A stretch of DNA of 64,000 nucleotides from the NCBI RefSeq assembly GCF_016908415.1, contig NZ_JAFBDW010000001.1:62001-126000 (forward strand), written 5' to 3'. The stretch comes from Caldicoprobacter guelmensis. Its GTDB lineage: Bacteria; Bacillota; Clostridia; Caldicoprobacterales; Caldicoprobacteraceae. Of this stretch, positions 16,373-24,269 are shown in pieces (positions within the stretch are counted from its first letter, which is position 1; every line of letters begins with the position of its first letter). Position numbers and translations under genes: made by a program. The notes under the pieces are model-generated. The model had not been told where the DNA came from and searched no databases. It saw nothing but the letters and a program-made list of their open reading frames with translations.

Positions 16373-16851
16373 AGGGTTTTAAAATTTCTCCACGTTTTGT
16401 GGCAAGGGCAGGTATCATTGCAGCGGTTTATACCGTGCTGACTTTGGCTCTTCAGGGGATATCCTATGGGCCTGTCCAGTTTAGGGTAGCTGAAGCGTTA
16501 ACGGTGTTGCCGTTTGTGGATCCGGCGGCCATCCCGGGCGTCGCTTTGGGGTGCATGTTTGCAAACTTGGGTAGTCCGCTGGGATGGGTAGACATAGTGG
16601 GTGGCAGTTTTATCACGTTGATATCGGCGTACTTGACGCATAAGGCGCCTAACCGTTATGTGGCCTTGCTTCCGCCTATAGTTTTGAATGCGCTGGGAGT
16701 ACCCATCTACCTTGCTCCGGCGGTAGGTATGCCTTACTGGCTGGTTGCTTTACAGGTGGGATTGGGGCAGCTTGTTGTGATCGGCGTGCTGGGCCTCCCT
16801 GTATTGTCGCTGTATGAGAGAATGATGAACAGGTTTTTTATCAAAGATTAA
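16369..16851 (+). CDS. queT: QueT-family transporter (queuosine precursor ECF S-component)
   Basis: A 160-residue membrane protein with about five hydrophobic segments. It matches the QueT (DUF988) family through RAGIIAAVYTVLTLA and the loop YGPVQFRVAEALTVLP. QueT proteins are substrate-binding subunits of energy-coupling-factor transporters thought to import a queuosine precursor. The ECF energising subunits are not in this window. The GTG start overlaps the preceding stop by 4 nt. No preQ1 riboswitch is visible upstream. Confidence 0.88.
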   Translation: MKGFKISPRFVARAGIIAAVYTVLTLALQGISYGPVQFRVAEALTVLPFVDPAAIPGVALGCMFANLGSPLGWVDIVGGSFITLISAYLTHKAPNRYVALLPPIVLNALGVPIYLAPAVGMPYWLVALQVGLGQLVVIGVLGLPVLSLYERMMNRFFIKD

Positions 16852-16884
16852 CATAATTTTAATATTTTATTGACCTCCTTCACC

Positions 16885-16913
16885 TTGCCAAAAGATATAT
16901 AAGCTTATATAAT
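16885..16913 (+). promoter_or_regulatory. SigA promoter for mltG
   Basis: TTGCCA (16885-16890) and TATAAT (16908-16913) with a 17-nt spacer, 33 nt before the mltG start. Confidence 0.6.
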
Positions 16914-16946
16914 TAAGATGACGAAATGGGTGGTGGAGGTTAGAGA

Positions 16947-18149
16947 ATGTCACAAGTTGCGGTTACACAAGACCAGAAGAATAAAAAGGATATGCATCCT
17001 TTTGTAAAATATCTTTTGAGGACTTTAGTAATATATCTTGTCAGCTTGGGGATAGTGGCGGGTACTGTTTTGTGGGCAGTGCGCCAGATTCAGCTTTTTT
17101 TGTTTGAACCGGTGGATGCCAATGACGAGACGGGCATAACTGTGGATATACCCATGGGGACTTCTGTCAGGGGGATTGCCAAGATACTCTACGAGAAAGG
17201 CTTGATTCGCAGTGCGGGGGTTTTCAGGCTATTCGTTGAGCTGACAGATCAGGGTTCCAAGCTCAAAGCAGGGCGTTATGTGTTATCCAAAAACATGACC
17301 CCTCAGCAGATTGTGGATGTTCTTACAAGCGGCGAGACAGCAGTGGATACAGTGAAAATTACCATTCCCGAAGGGTTTAGCATAAGGGATATAGCCAATT
17401 ACCTGCAGAATTTTGAGAAGGATGGGCAAAAAGTATTTAAATTTACTGCTCAGGAGTTTATACAGGCTGCCAAGCAGTTTGACAAGTTTGCGAAAGATTA
17501 TACCTTCCTGTACGAGATACCCGAGGCCAGAAGGAACGGGGAATATCCTTTAGAAGGATACCTGTTCCCCGATACCTACATTGTCTATGTCGATTCTACA
17601 CCCGAGGACATCATAAGGAAGATGCTCTCGACATTTGAAAGGAAGGTGTATTTTGCTCAATTTCGGGGTGTTCCCCTGCTTACCAGGATAGATGAGCTGG
17701 GGATGAAGTTGGATCAGGTCATTACCTTGGCTTCAATCGTTCAGGAGGAGGCGGCCGTAAAGGATGAGTTTTATAAGATCTCTGCGGTTTTCTACAATAG
17801 ATTGAAGATCGATATGCCCTTGCAGTCCTGCGCGACGGTGCAGTATGCCTTGGGGAGCTCTGAAAGGAAGCCCTTCCTTACCAATGAGGAGATAGCGGTG
17901 GATTCGCCTTACAACACGTACAAAAATAAGGGGTTGCCGATAGGGCCCATTGCATCGCCAGGGCAACTGGCGGTGGAGGCGGTGCTTTATCCGGATGAAG
18001 AGTTCATGAACCCCAAAAAGCCCGTATTGTTCTTCGTCTATGCCGGAGATAACCGACATGTGTTTAGCTACACTGCTGAGGAGCATGCTAAGGCCAAGCA
18101 GAAATATGAAAAGCTGTGGAAAGAAAGTCAGAACCAGAAGAAGGAATAG
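16947..18149 (+). CDS. mltG: Endolytic transglycosylase MltG (YceG-like)
   Basis: Membrane-anchored lytic transglycosylase that cleaves nascent peptidoglycan and sets glycan chain length. A cytoplasmic N-terminus is followed by one transmembrane segment (about residues 24-46). Next come a LysM-like extracytoplasmic part (IPMGTSVRGIAKIL, then IPEGFSIRDIANYL) and the catalytic YceG core with EGYLFPDTY, the invariant glutamate in ASIVQEEA, and SPYNTY. At 400 residues the length is normal. The neighbouring U32 gene matches the Bacillus yrrL-yrrO arrangement. Confidence 0.94.
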   Translation: MSQVAVTQDQKNKKDMHPFVKYLLRTLVIYLVSLGIVAGTVLWAVRQIQLFLFEPVDANDETGITVDIPMGTSVRGIAKILYEKGLIRSAGVFRLFVELTDQGSKLKAGRYVLSKNMTPQQIVDVLTSGETAVDTVKITIPEGFSIRDIANYLQNFEKDGQKVFKFTAQEFIQAAKQFDKFAKDYTFLYEIPEARRNGEYPLEGYLFPDTYIVYVDSTPEDIIRKMLSTFERKVYFAQFRGVPLLTRIDELGMKLDQVITLASIVQEEAAVKDEFYKISAVFYNRLKIDMPLQSCATVQYALGSSERKPFLTNEEIAVDSPYNTYKNKGLPIGPIASPGQLAVEAVLYPDEEFMNPKKPVLFFVYAGDNRHVFSYTAEEHAKAKQKYEKLWKESQNQKKE

Positions 18150-18161
18150 TGCAAAGATGGT

Positions 18162-18196
18162 GAGCTCACTCTAATGGGTGGGCTCTATTAATTTGA
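18162..18196 (+). terminator. Weak terminator-like hairpin after mltG
   Basis: GAGCTCAC and GGTGGGCTC can pair as an 8-bp stem with one G-T pair. The T content downstream (TATTAATTT) is poor, so read-through is likely. Confidence 0.3.
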
Positions 18197-18266
18197 AAGT
18201 TAAATTAAGGTATCGGTTGTTTGAGGCTGAATGATATACTAATTTAAAGGGAAGGATGAAGCTGGG

Positions 18267-19493
18267 ATGAGAATACCCGAACTTTTGGCACCGGCAGGCG
18301 ATTTGGAAAGGTTGAAAATCGCGGTGGCCTATGGTGCCGATGCAATATACATAGGAGGCAAAAGGTATAGCCTGAGGGCCCTTGCTGATAATTTTGAGTG
18401 GGATGAAATGCGGGAAGGCGTGGAATATGCCCATAGGCATGGGCGTAGGGTGTATGTGACGTTGAATATATTTGCCCACAATGAGGACCTGGAGGGGCTG
18501 GAGGACTATGTCCGTTTTCTTTCTGATATAGGGGTGGATGCGGTAATAGTCTCAGACCCAGGGATCTTGTCGTTGATAAAGGATACGGCGCCAGAAATGG
18601 AGATACATTTGAGTACTCAGGCCAATACCACCAACTGGAGAAGCGCTGTTTTTTGGCATAACCAGGGGGTAAAGAGGATAATACTGGCAAGGGAGCTCAG
18701 CCTGGATGAAATAAAAGCAATAAGGGATAAAACCCCAGATACCCTGGAGCTGGAAGTTTTTGTCCACGGCGCCATGTGCATCTCTTACTCTGGCAGGTGC
18801 CTGCTGAGCAATTATCTTGCCGGCAGGGACTCCAACAGGGGAGAGTGTGCCCATCCGTGTCGCTGGAAATATTATCTTATGGAAGAAAAAAGGCCAGGAG
18901 AGTATTTACCGATCATGGAGGATGAGAGAGGGGCCTATATACTCAACTCCAAGGACCTGTGCATGCTGGGCCATATTCGCCAGCTGGTAGAAGCAGGGGT
19001 TGACGGTTTTAAGATAGAGGGTAGAATGAAGAGCAGCTATTATGTGGCTGTTACCGTGAAGGCTTACCGCCATGAACTGGACAGGTACAAAAACGACCCG
19101 GAAGGTTATCGGTTTGACTTACGGGCCCTCGAAGAGGTGAAAAAGGCCAGCCATCGCCCTTTTACCACCGGCTTTTATTTCAGCAAGCCGTCTACCGATG
19201 CCCAGGAGTATTCAAGCAGCCAGTATATCAGAGAATACGATTTCATCGGGCTCATTTTGGATTATGATGAGCAAAGGGGATTGGCCCTGGTTGAACAGCG
19301 CAATCCCTTTAAAAGAGGAGATAAAGCCGAGATACTCCGACCGCAGGGAGAGCCGTTAAGCTTTACCATAGAGCAGATATTTGATGTTGATGGGCAACCT
19401 GTGGATAGCGCGCCTCACCCCCAGCAAAAGGTGTATATCCCTGTGCCATACAGGTTGGAGAAGTATTCCATGCTGAGGAGGAAGAAGGAGTAA
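18267..19493 (+). CDS. U32 peptidase-family protein (TrhP-like tRNA U34 hydroxylation)
   Basis: A 408-residue U32-family protein. The TIM-barrel-like N-terminal half starts ELLAPAGDLERLKIAVAYGADA. A cysteine-rich signature lies at AMCISYSGRCLLSN and ECAHPCRW, the expected iron-sulfur ligands. A C-terminal beta domain follows. Despite the family name, close relatives (Bacillus YrrN/YrrO, E. coli TrhP) form 5-hydroxyuridine at the tRNA wobble position rather than act as proteases. Its position next to mltG supports the YrrO-like reading. Only one U32 gene is present here, so a partner would be elsewhere, if needed. Confidence 0.88.
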   Translation: MRIPELLAPAGDLERLKIAVAYGADAIYIGGKRYSLRALADNFEWDEMREGVEYAHRHGRRVYVTLNIFAHNEDLEGLEDYVRFLSDIGVDAVIVSDPGILSLIKDTAPEMEIHLSTQANTTNWRSAVFWHNQGVKRIILARELSLDEIKAIRDKTPDTLELEVFVHGAMCISYSGRCLLSNYLAGRDSNRGECAHPCRWKYYLMEEKRPGEYLPIMEDERGAYILNSKDLCMLGHIRQLVEAGVDGFKIEGRMKSSYYVAVTVKAYRHELDRYKNDPEGYRFDLRALEEVKKASHRPFTTGFYFSKPSTDAQEYSSSQYIREYDFIGLILDYDEQRGLALVEQRNPFKRGDKAEILRPQGEPLSFTIEQIFDVDGQPVDSAPHPQQKVYIPVPYRLEKYSMLRRKKE

Positions 19494-19500
19494 AAAGGCC

Positions 19501-19565
19501 AAGCCGTCTGTAGGGGTACAAGCACAATCCCCTTTGCGGTTACATATTATATAAGGTGACGGCTT
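19501..19565 (+). other. Branched inverted-repeat structure upstream of sigK
   Basis: AAGCCGTC (19501-19508) pairs perfectly with GACGGCTT (19558-19565). Inside it, AGGGG and CCCCT form a second stem, and a third weak stem is possible. The 3' arm runs into TTTT. It could terminate the U32 transcript or fold as a leader of sigK. A SigE-like -10 (CATATTAT, at about 19542-19549) lies inside it. Confidence 0.4.
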
Positions 19566-19590
19566 TTAACTGCACTTTAGGGGGTGTTGA

Positions 19591-20310
19591 GTGGTGCTAT
19601 CCCTCATCGGCGGCCTGCTTTATCTTTTGCGCTATGTTTATTTGCTGGTATCCCACATATCAGGCGGCGGTTCCTTTCCTCGGCCTTTAAACCCAGAAGA
19701 AGAGGAGTATTATCTGAAAAAGTTTATAGAAGAAAAAGACGAAAATGCTAGAAATATTCTAATAGAGCACAATCTCAGGTTGGTGGCCCATATTGTAAAG
19801 AAGTACAGCAATACGGGTAAGGATGTGGATGACCTGATTTCGATAGGTACCATCGGGCTCATAAAAGCCATATCCTCTTTCGATTCGAGCAAAAATACTC
19901 GGCTTGCTACTTATGCAGCCCGGTGCATAGAAAACGAAATTCTTATGGCTATACGGGCTGATAAAAAGAACAAAGGAGAGGTCTCGCTTCAGGAGCCCAT
20001 AGGCATGGATAAAGAGGGCAATGAAATATCGCTTATGGATATCCTAGGGACCGACCCCGATTCAGTGATGGATGAGGTGGAGCTAAAAATTCAGGTTCGC
20101 AATCTGTATAAAAAGATGAGTGCGGTGCTCAAAAAGAGGGAGAGAATGGTTATTGAAATGAGGTATGGCCTTTTAAATGGAAAGCACAGGACACAGAGAG
20201 AAATAGCTCAGCTGCTTGGCATTTCAAGGTCGTATGTCTCAAGGATTGAAAAAAGGGCCCTCTCAAAGCTTAGCAAGGAATTTGGCGCTCAAGGCTGTCA
20301 TTCGAGTTGA
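19591..20310 (+). CDS. sigK: Sporulation sigma factor SigK (pro-form)
   Basis: Late mother-cell RNA polymerase sigma factor. The hydrophobic N-terminus (LIGGLLYLLRYVYLLVSHI) corresponds to the pro-sequence that SpoIVFB removes to activate the protein. Region 2 follows (HNLRLVAHIVKKY, DLISIGTIGLIKAI, ATYAARCIENEILM) and region 4 is at the C-terminus (RTQREIAQLLGISRSYVSRIEKRAL). Length 239 residues. The gene is continuous, with no skin-type interruption. GTG start with GGGGTG upstream. A terminator overlaps the stop codon. Confidence 0.96.
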   Translation: MVLSLIGGLLYLLRYVYLLVSHISGGGSFPRPLNPEEEEYYLKKFIEEKDENARNILIEHNLRLVAHIVKKYSNTGKDVDDLISIGTIGLIKAISSFDSSKNTRLATYAARCIENEILMAIRADKKNKGEVSLQEPIGMDKEGNEISLMDILGTDPDSVMDEVELKIQVRNLYKKMSAVLKKRERMVIEMRYGLLNGKHRTQREIAQLLGISRSYVSRIEKRALSKLSKEFGAQGCHSS

Positions 20311-20329
20311 CAGCCATTTAATTTTTTTA
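20293..20329 (+). terminator. Terminator overlapping the sigK stop codon
   Basis: GGCTGTCA-TTCGAGT-TGACAGCC is a perfect 8-bp stem with the TGA stop at the base of its 3' arm, followed by ATTTAATTTTTTT. Confidence 0.8.
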
Positions 20330-20510
20330 TTAAATATTAAATGTAAATTTCGAAAAAGTTTGAAATGTTTAAAAACTTATATCTCATAAAATGATACAAC
20401 CATTGTTTGCGGATTAAAGCTGAAATAGTTGAATCTATCTCGAAAAAGAGGTTTATAGGTACCAAGTTTCTAAAAATTCTTGAAAAAATTTTTGTCAAAA
20501 GGAGGAATTT

Positions 20511-21365
20511 ATGAACATATCTCCTCGTACGAAACTAGTAGGGCTTATAGGCCATCCGGTAGAGCATTCGCTATCGCCCAAACTGCACAACAGCCTTTAC
20601 GAAAAGTACAAGCTTGATTATGTGTATCTGGCATTTGATATTGTCCCGGACGATGTTGGAAAGGCAGTAGAGGCGCTGAAGATTCTGGGGTTTAAGGGAT
20701 TTAATGTGACCATTCCTCATAAGGAAAAGATTATTTGGTTTTTGGATTCGCTGGATACCGAGGCCGCAATTATTGGAGCGGTGAACACCGTAAAGCAAGA
20801 AGGTGGAAAACTAATAGGCTACAACACAGACGGAATGGGCTTTGTGGATTCCATCAAACGCCGTGGAGTAGAGCTCAAAGACAAATCAGCGCTTGTACTG
20901 GGTGCAGGTGGTTCGGCAAGGGCGATATGCGTCTATCTTCTCAAAGAAGGTATAAGGAAGCTGCATATATATAACCGAACCAAGGAGAAAGCCTTAGACT
21001 TAATTGAACATCTGGAAAGATTTTTTCCGTGTACCTCTCTCGGATATGTTGCTGGGGAAGATATAAACTGCGTACACCCAGACTTGGTAATTAACACTAC
21101 ACCAGTAGGCATGTGGCCTCATATTGATGTTATGCCGATAGAGAATTTTGAGTTTTTACCCCATATGACGGTTGTGGATATCATTTATAATCCCCTTGAA
21201 ACCCTTTTTTTAAAGAAGGCCCGTCAAACTGGCTGTATTACCATAAACGGTCTTGATATGCTTGTAGGTCAAGCAATAAAGGCAATTGAGATTTGGACTG
21301 GCGTGAAGGTGGATTATGATGAGGCTATCCGTACCTTGAGCGAAAAAGATAAATCGTTGTTGTAA
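20511..21365 (+). CDS. aroE: Shikimate dehydrogenase
   Basis: NADPH-dependent reduction of 3-dehydroshikimate to shikimate. The substrate-binding N-terminus shows GHPVEHSLSPKLHN and NVTIPHKE (catalytic lysine); the NADP-binding GAGGSARAI follows. NTTPVGM and the C-terminal NGLDMLVGQA are further family marks. Length 284 residues. The ATG follows AAAAGGAGG. The upstream 200 bp is AT-rich with no clear SigA promoter. The other shikimate genes in the window (aroK, aroQ) lie beyond the pilus operon. Confidence 0.96.
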   Translation: MNISPRTKLVGLIGHPVEHSLSPKLHNSLYEKYKLDYVYLAFDIVPDDVGKAVEALKILGFKGFNVTIPHKEKIIWFLDSLDTEAAIIGAVNTVKQEGGKLIGYNTDGMGFVDSIKRRGVELKDKSALVLGAGGSARAICVYLLKEGIRKLHIYNRTKEKALDLIEHLERFFPCTSLGYVAGEDINCVHPDLVINTTPVGMWPHIDVMPIENFEFLPHMTVVDIIYNPLETLFLKKARQTGCITINGLDMLVGQAIKAIEIWTGVKVDYDEAIRTLSEKDKSLL

Positions 21366-21388
21366 AGTGACGTTTGGTAGTATATAAT
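21360..21388 (+). promoter_or_regulatory. SigA promoter for the type IV pilus operon
   Basis: TTGTAA (21360-21365, overlapping the aroE stop) and TATAAT (21383-21388) with a 17-nt spacer. Confidence 0.6.
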
Positions 21389-21395
21389 GAATAAA

Positions 21396-21419
21396 AATAG
21401 TAAAGTTTTACTATTTTTT
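21396..21419 (+). terminator. Hairpin with T-run at the pilB transcript start (aroE terminator or attenuator)
   Basis: AATAGTAAA and TTTACTATT form a short-loop hairpin followed by four more T. It begins at the expected start of the pilB transcript, so it may end aroE transcripts and also lie in the pilB leader. Confidence 0.45.
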
Positions 21420-21462
21420 AGGGCCGATAGACTATATATTTTATATTCAGGTGGAGCTGTTT

Positions 21463-23160
21463 ATGGGGGTATACAGGAAAAAAAGGCTGGGGGAGCTGCT
21501 GGTTGAAAAAGGCATAATAACTAAAGAGCAGCTCAAAGATGCGCTTGCACTGCAAAAGTCTACAGGTAAAAAGCTGGGTGAGATACTGATCTCCCAAAAC
21601 TTGATATCCGAATCCCAGATGGCCGAAGTGCTTCAGGAACAGCTAGGGATTCCATTTGTGGATTTAAATAAGGTCACGCTGGACCCCAAGCTCACTGAAT
21701 ACGTTCCTTTCATGCTTGCGAAGAGGCATTCCCTTATCCCCATAAAGCTGGAAAATGGCAAGCTCTATATCGCAATGGAGGACCCACTGGATTTTGCGGC
21801 TATCGATGATGTAAAGCGCGTATCCAAAATGGATGTGGTACCGCTCATATCGTTTGGAGAGGCCATAAGGAATGCCATCCACAGGCTGTACGGCATGGAG
21901 TATGCCGAGAGAGCCGTTCAGGATTACACAAAGGAAGCGAAGCTTGAGCAACTGGCACAGGATATACAAAACGGTTCGTTTGACGAGGACGTCAGCAATG
22001 CTCCGGTGGTAAGGCTGGTCAATTCCATAATCCAGCAGGCGATTAACATGGGGGCTAGCGATATCCACATTGAACCTATGGAGGGTGAGACGCGGGTCAG
22101 ATTAAGGATTGACGGGATGTTGCAGAAAGCCCTCAATATACCCAAGTATGTACACCCTGCTCTGGTTACACGCATAAAGATCATGGGCAATATGGACATT
22201 GCTGAAAAGAGGCTTCCACAGGACGGACGTGTGGGCATGCAGGTTTCTGGAAAGGATATAGATTTGCGCATTTCTACCATACCCACCATCTACGGTGAAA
22301 AAGTCGTTATAAGGGTTTTGGACCAGTCAAATTTTCTTCTTCCTAAAGAAAAGCTGGGGTTTACGCAGGAAAATCTTGAAAAATTTGATGAGCTGCTAAA
22401 AAATCCCCATGGAATCATACTGGTGACAGGGCCTACCGGTAGCGGCAAATCGACCACCCTTTATGCTATGCTCAATGAGCTTAACAGGGAGTCGGTCAAC
22501 ATCATAACCATAGAAGACCCGGTGGAATACCGCATGGAGGGGATAAGCCAGATTCAGGTGAATCCCAAAGCAGGGCTGACCTTTGCTGCAGGTTTGAGGT
22601 CAATAGTGCGCCAGGACCCTGACATAATCATGGTGGGGGAGATCAGGGATGGCGAGACCGCCGAGATCGCCATTCGTTCGGCCATTACAGGGCATCTGGT
22701 GCTGAGCACGCTACATACTAATGACGCTGTCAGTGCTATCTCCCGACTGATGGATATGGGGATAGAGCCCTATCTCATATCTGCAGCGCTGGTGGGAGTG
22801 ATATCCCAGAGGCTTTTGAGGAAGGTGTGCAGCAATTGCCGTGTGCCTTATGAGATTGAGCCGCATCACTTGGCTACGCCGGGGTTCGAGGTTTTGGCAG
22901 GGGTGACGCTGTACAGGGGAAAGGGGTGCAGCGCCTGCAACTATACCGGTTACAAAGGTCGTGTGCCGGTTCACGAAATCCTGGTAATTTCAAAGCAACA
23001 TCGCCAGATGATAGCCCAAAGGGCTTCCATTGATGAAATAAGGGATTTATCCATAAAGATGGGTATGAGCACTTTGAAGGACGAGTGTATAAAGCTGGTG
23101 ATGAAGGGCTTGACAACCATTGACGAGGTCATACGCGTATCTTACAGCCAGGATGTATAA
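21463..23160 (+). CDS. pilB: Type IV pilus assembly ATPase PilB (GspE family)
   Basis: Hexameric cytoplasmic ATPase that powers pilin polymerisation. An N-terminal MshEN/GspE-N domain (GELLVEKGIITKEQL, GEILISQNLI) precedes the motor, which has Walker A GPTGSGKSTTLYAM, the Asp box TIEDPVE, Walker B IIMVGEIRDGETA and the His box TGHLVLSTLHTNDA. A zinc-binding CSNC...CSAC pair follows, typical of PilB and absent from PilT. The ATG at 21463 was chosen for AGGTGGAG 6 nt upstream; a GTG at 21451 is possible. Length 565 residues. Confidence 0.95.
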   Translation: MGVYRKKRLGELLVEKGIITKEQLKDALALQKSTGKKLGEILISQNLISESQMAEVLQEQLGIPFVDLNKVTLDPKLTEYVPFMLAKRHSLIPIKLENGKLYIAMEDPLDFAAIDDVKRVSKMDVVPLISFGEAIRNAIHRLYGMEYAERAVQDYTKEAKLEQLAQDIQNGSFDEDVSNAPVVRLVNSIIQQAINMGASDIHIEPMEGETRVRLRIDGMLQKALNIPKYVHPALVTRIKIMGNMDIAEKRLPQDGRVGMQVSGKDIDLRISTIPTIYGEKVVIRVLDQSNFLLPKEKLGFTQENLEKFDELLKNPHGIILVTGPTGSGKSTTLYAMLNELNRESVNIITIEDPVEYRMEGISQIQVNPKAGLTFAAGLRSIVRQDPDIIMVGEIRDGETAEIAIRSAITGHLVLSTLHTNDAVSAISRLMDMGIEPYLISAALVGVISQRLLRKVCSNCRVPYEIEPHHLATPGFEVLAGVTLYRGKGCSACNYTGYKGRVPVHEILVISKQHRQMIAQRASIDEIRDLSIKMGMSTLKDECIKLVMKGLTTIDEVIRVSYSQDV

Positions 23161-23183
23161 AGAGAATATCTATTGCCCAGGAA

Positions 23184-24269
23184 ATGCATGAGGGGGAACT
23201 TGCAGAACCTATGGATATATACGAGATACTAAAAAAAGCGGTTGAGCTCAAATGTTCTGACGTTCATATATCTGCCGGCATGCCGCCTACTGTGCGTAAA
23301 GATGGGAATCTCATGCCGATATCAGATGAGACGTTAACCCCTGACCAGACTCAGCAATTTGCAAGGGCGCTTTTGGACGACGAGCAATGGAAGGCCTTTC
23401 AGGAAAGGGGAGAGATTGATTTCTCGCTCTCCCTAGCGGGGGTTCACAGGTTTCGCGTGAATGCGTATAAACAAAGGGGTAGCTGCAGCCTGGCTATAAG
23501 GTTGTTGAATTTGAGGATTCCTGGGTTTGAGGAGCTGGGGTTGCCGCCGGTGGTGCAGGAGTTTGCATATAAAAAGAGCGGACTGGTGCTGGTGACGGGG
23601 CCTACCGGCAGCGGGAAATCCACTACTTTAGCCGCCATAGTCAACAAGATCAATATGGAAAGGGCAGCCCATGTCATTACCTTGGAGGAGCCTATAGAGT
23701 ATCTTCACCGGCACCACAGGAGCATAGTAAACCAGCGAGAGGTGGGAAGCGACACCAGGACATTTGCGACGGGTTTGAGGGCGGCCTTACGTCAGGACCC
23801 TGACGTCATCCTTATAGGCGAGATGCGGGATTTGGAGACCATCTCCATAGCCCTTACGGCTGCTGAAACTGGGCATCTGGTTCTTTCTACACTGCACACC
23901 ATTGGGGCAGCCAAGACCATCGACAGGATCATAGACGTCTTTCCGCCTCACCAGCAGCAGCAGGTGAGGTTTCAGCTATCTACCGTGCTTGAGGGGGTGA
24001 TCAGCCAGCAGCTCATCCCGCGAAGGGATATTCCTGGCAGGGTGGCAGCCGTCGAGGTAATGGTGGTGACGCCTGCAATACGCAATCTGATCCGTGAAGG
24101 AAAAACCTATCAGATAACCAACGTCATTCAGACAGGTGCCAGGCTAGGGATGAGGACAATGGATCAGGCGCTGCTTGAGCTTTATAATAAGGGGCTCATA
24201 ACAAAGGAGGATGCTCTACTTTATGCCGTGGATACAGAGCACATGAAGGCTTTGATGAATGGTCAATGA
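23184..24269 (+). CDS. pilT: Twitching motility/retraction ATPase PilT
   Basis: Retraction ATPase that depolymerises the pilus. Walker A is GPTGSGKSTTLAAI, the Asp box is TLEEPIE, Walker B is VILIGEMRDLETI and the His box is TGHLVLSTLHTIGA; the family tail AIRNLIREGKTYQI follows. It lacks the cysteine pairs of PilB. Length is 361 residues from the ATG at 23184; an ATG at 23211 opens closer to the usual PilT N-terminus but has its ribosome site 14 nt away. Together with PilB it implies a retractable pilus, so twitching or DNA uptake is possible. Confidence 0.94.
   Translation: MHEGELAEPMDIYEILKKAVELKCSDVHISAGMPPTVRKDGNLMPISDETLTPDQTQQFARALLDDEQWKAFQERGEIDFSLSLAGVHRFRVNAYKQRGSCSLAIRLLNLRIPGFEELGLPPVVQEFAYKKSGLVLVTGPTGSGKSTTLAAIVNKINMERAAHVITLEEPIEYLHRHHRSIVNQREVGSDTRTFATGLRAALRQDPDVILIGEMRDLETISIALTAAETGHLVLSTLHTIGAAKTIDRIIDVFPPHQQQQVRFQLSTVLEGVISQQLIPRRDIPGRVAAVEVMVVTPAIRNLIREGKTYQITNVIQTGARLGMRTMDQALLELYNKGLITKEDALLYAVDTEHMKALMNGQ

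Noticed and set aside
19494..20510. Looked for a skin-type insertion or its attachment site near sigK
   Set aside because: sigK is continuous and no recombinase gene or direct repeats flank it.
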